Below are positions 62,263-64,000 of a stretch of DNA of 64,000 nt, piece after piece. The stretch is from Rhodoferax saidenbachensis (GTDB lineage: Bacteria; Pseudomonadota; Gammaproteobacteria; Burkholderiales; Burkholderiaceae_C). The position numbers and the translations under genes were made by a program. The notes under the pieces are model-generated. The model made no database searches, had not been told where the DNA came from, and worked only from the letters and a program-made list of their open reading frames with translations. The stretch lies in assembly GCF_001955715.1 (NCBI RefSeq), contig NZ_CP019239.1, positions 1,178,001 to 1,242,000 of the forward strand, read 5' to 3'. Each line of letters opens with the position of its first letter. Position 1 is the first letter of the stretch.

Positions 62263-63363
62263 TTAACGCAATTTGGACTTGTTGACCTGCTTCTCGATCC
62301 ACAGGCTGTAACGCGACATGGAGAAGCAGAACACGAAATAAATCATGGCAATGAACAAGTAGCCTTCGATCTTGAACGGGCGCCAATTGGCATCCGAGTT
62401 CAGGGCCAGGCTCATCGCACCGGTGAGTTCGTACAGGCTCACGATGGTCACCAGCGAGGTGTCCTTGAAGGTGGAGATGAAGTTGTTCATGATGCCGGGC
62501 ACGACCATGGCCAGGGCCTGGGGCAGCACGATCTTGCGCTGGGTCTGCCAGTACGACAGGCCCAATGTGGCGGCGGCTTCGATCTGGCCCTTGGGGATGG
62601 CTTGCAGGCCACCGCGGATCACCTCGGCCATATAGGCCGCAGCAAACAGCGTGATACCGGCCAGCACCCGCACCAGCACGTCGATGCTGAAGCCCTGGGG
62701 CATGAGCAGCGGGAACATGAAGGACGCCATGAACAGCACCGAGATCAGCGGCACACCGCGGATCAGCTCCACATACACGGTGCAGACGCTGCGAATGGCG
62801 GGCAGACTGGAGCGGCGCCCCAGCGCAATCACCAGCGCAATCGGGAAGGCCATGGCCATGGAGAGCGAAGCCAGCAGCAGGGTCAGCGGCAGGCCGCCCC
62901 AGCGGTCAGTTTCCACGCGGGACAGGCCCAGCACGCCACCGTACATCACGGTGAAGAAGAAGCCGAGCACGCCGATCCAGAGGATGGCCAGCCAGGGCTT
63001 CCAAAAGGCACGCATGCAACTGGCGACCAGCAGGCTCAGCAGCAGCAGGGTGGATATCAGCGGGCGCCATTGTTCTTCAAACGGGTAACGCCCGAAGATG
63101 ATGATGCGGTACTTCTCACCGACCACACCCCAGCAGGCACCGGCAGCGGTGTGGCAGGCTTCGTAATCGGTGGTCCAGACGGCGTTGATAAACGCCCAGT
63201 GGAAGAAGCGGGGCAGCACGGCCAGCAGGATCGCAGCGATGACCAGCGTGCCAATGGTGGTGGGCAGGTTGCCAAACAGGTTGCTGCGGATCCAGGCCAC
63301 CAAACCGGTGCTTTTGACCGGGGCGGGGCGGGCTGCGATAGGTTGAAAGGTTGTAGCGCTCAT
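62263..63363 (-). CDS. Polar amino-acid ABC transporter permease (AapM-like)
   Basis: A 366-residue inner-membrane protein, longer than a typical HisM-type permease because of an N-terminal extension with one helix and a periplasmic loop with two cysteines (EACHTAAGACWGVV). The core has TVYVELIRGVPLISVLFM and the docking loop IEAAATLGLSYWQTQRKIVLPQAL. The size and layout match AapM of the general L-amino-acid transporter. It follows the other permease gene by 7 bases, so the genes are co-transcribed. Confidence 0.93.
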   Translation of the reverse strand: MSATTFQPIAARPAPVKSTGLVAWIRSNLFGNLPTTIGTLVIAAILLAVLPRFFHWAFINAVWTTDYEACHTAAGACWGVVGEKYRIIIFGRYPFEEQWRPLISTLLLLSLLVASCMRAFWKPWLAILWIGVLGFFFTVMYGGVLGLSRVETDRWGGLPLTLLLASLSMAMAFPIALVIALGRRSSLPAIRSVCTVYVELIRGVPLISVLFMASFMFPLLMPQGFSIDVLVRVLAGITLFAAAYMAEVIRGGLQAIPKGQIEAAATLGLSYWQTQRKIVLPQALAMVVPGIMNNFISTFKDTSLVTIVSLYELTGAMSLALNSDANWRPFKIEGYLFIAMIYFVFCFSMSRYSLWIEKQVNKSKLR

Positions 63364-63370
63364 GGCAGTC

Positions 63371-64000
63371 CTAACGTTCCTTGATGGCCGAACGGGTGTT
63401 GTACCAGTTCATCAGGATGGAAGTGAAAAGCGAAGTGCTCAGGTAGATCACCATGATGATGGCGATACATTCCACCGCGCGGCCGGTCTGGTTGAGCGCC
63501 GTGTTGGCGATCGACACCACATCGGGGTAACCAATCGCCACCGCGAGCGAAGAGTTCTTGGTCAGGTTGAGGTACTGGTTGGTCACGGGCGGGATGATCA
63601 CGCGCAGTGCCTGCGGCAGCATCACCAGGCGCATGGTGTGGCCGCGTGAGAGGCCCAGCGCAGCAGCAGCCTCTGACTGGCCCAGTGCGACGGACTGGAT
63701 ACCACCACGCACCACTTCAGACACAAAGGCGGCGGTGTAGACGGTCAGGCCCAACAGCACCGACAGGAATTCGGGGGTCAGCGCGCCGCCGTTTTCAATG
63801 GCGAACTCACCCAGCACCGGGCGGTTCAGCGCGGTGGGCGCACCACCGAGCAACCAGCCCAATACACCAAAGGCCAGGACCAGCGCGATGGGCGCCAGCA
63901 GCATGCTTTTGGCCACGCCGGTTTTCTCGAACGAGATGCGGGCAAAGTGGCGGTACGCAAAAGCAGCGACCACGCCCACCAGCAGACCCCAGGCGCCCCA
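63371..64000 (-). CDS. Polar amino-acid ABC transporter permease (AapQ-like), partial
   Basis: The frame stays open to the window end; 209 C-terminal residues are visible. The motifs are family-typical: TVYTAAFVSEVVRGGIQSVA, then the docking loop SEAAAALGLSRGHTMRLVMLPQALRV, then NQYLNLTKNSSLAVAIGYPD. It pairs with the AapM-like permease just downstream. The binding protein of this system should be encoded beyond the window on the same strand. Confidence 0.92.
   Translation of the reverse strand, partial: WGAWGLLVGVVAAFAYRHFARISFEKTGVAKSMLLAPIALVLAFGVLGWLLGGAPTALNRPVLGEFAIENGGALTPEFLSVLLGLTVYTAAFVSEVVRGGIQSVALGQSEAAAALGLSRGHTMRLVMLPQALRVIIPPVTNQYLNLTKNSSLAVAIGYPDVVSIANTALNQTGRAVECIAIIMVIYLSTSLFTSILMNWYNTRSAIKER

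Overview
This window reads as a chromosomal segment of a high-GC betaproteobacterium, most likely a member of the Comamonadaceae (Rhodoferax/Polaromonas/Acidovorax relatives). The reasons are the gene families (TRAP and TAXI transporters, two DUF1631 proteins, the Entner-Doudoroff pair, a five-step hut pathway) and several interspersed repeat families. The commonest repeat is a short element with a core like GCGCAAGCAGCTAT. No rRNA, tRNA, CRISPR array, insertion sequence or replication origin was seen.

Layout. 0-2.8 kb: the end of a MobA-like nucleotidyltransferase, small unassigned genes, a DUF1801 protein and a LigI-like amidohydrolase. 2.9-12.8 kb: an uptake and catabolic cluster for quinate, shikimate or dehydroshikimate. 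It holds an IclR regulator, a TRAP binding protein, type II dehydroquinase, a TetR regulator, a complete TRAP transporter (Q, M and a second P), an AroE-like dehydrogenase, an HPPD-like protein, a dehydroshikimate dehydratase and an AEC permease. The expected product is protocatechuate. 12.8-15.5 kb: edd and eda behind a HexR-like operator. 15.7-22.6 kb: mixed small enzymes, a chemotaxis receptor, LysE-type and WYL genes, and glyoxalase I.

22.8-37.2 kb: a long co-directional histidine-utilisation locus: NitT/TauT-type ABC transporter, hutC, hutH, hutU, hutD, hutI, hutF, hutG, then a FAD-linked 2-hydroxyacid dehydrogenase and a HisC-like aminotransferase. HutC-type operators lie before the transporter and before hutH. 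Five of the junctions from hutH to hutG carry a repeat of one of three families, and a further copy closes the run. 37.3-41.1 kb: a hotdog thioesterase divergent from a marR-MFS-MATE operon. 41.2-43.9 kb: a cupin, a Rossmann oxidoreductase and rhlE. 44.2-50.6 kb: two DUF1631 paralogues with ettA between them.

51.3-56.6 kb: a TAXI binding protein, EamA exporter, flavin reductase, M14 peptidase and a Baeyer-Villiger-type monooxygenase. 56.6-61.15 kb: an accessory island of visibly lower GC with unrecognised secreted or membrane proteins and a phospholipase-D-like gene followed by an attC-like site. A perfect 35-bp inverted repeat brackets the island and a 40-bp direct repeat lies inside it. 61.2-64 kb: a polar amino-acid ABC transporter of the Aap/Glt type, cut by the window end.

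The most interesting signals are: the split, reordered QuiC system with an AroE-like enzyme that has lost its substrate-carboxylate serines; the two extra genes at the end of the hut operon, which may bring imidazole-lactate or imidazole-pyruvate into the pathway; repeats that supply coding sequence, start or stop codons to several genes; a 0.57-kb near-palindromic element present twice; and the bracketed accessory island. All functions are inferred by eye from sequence; no database search was run.
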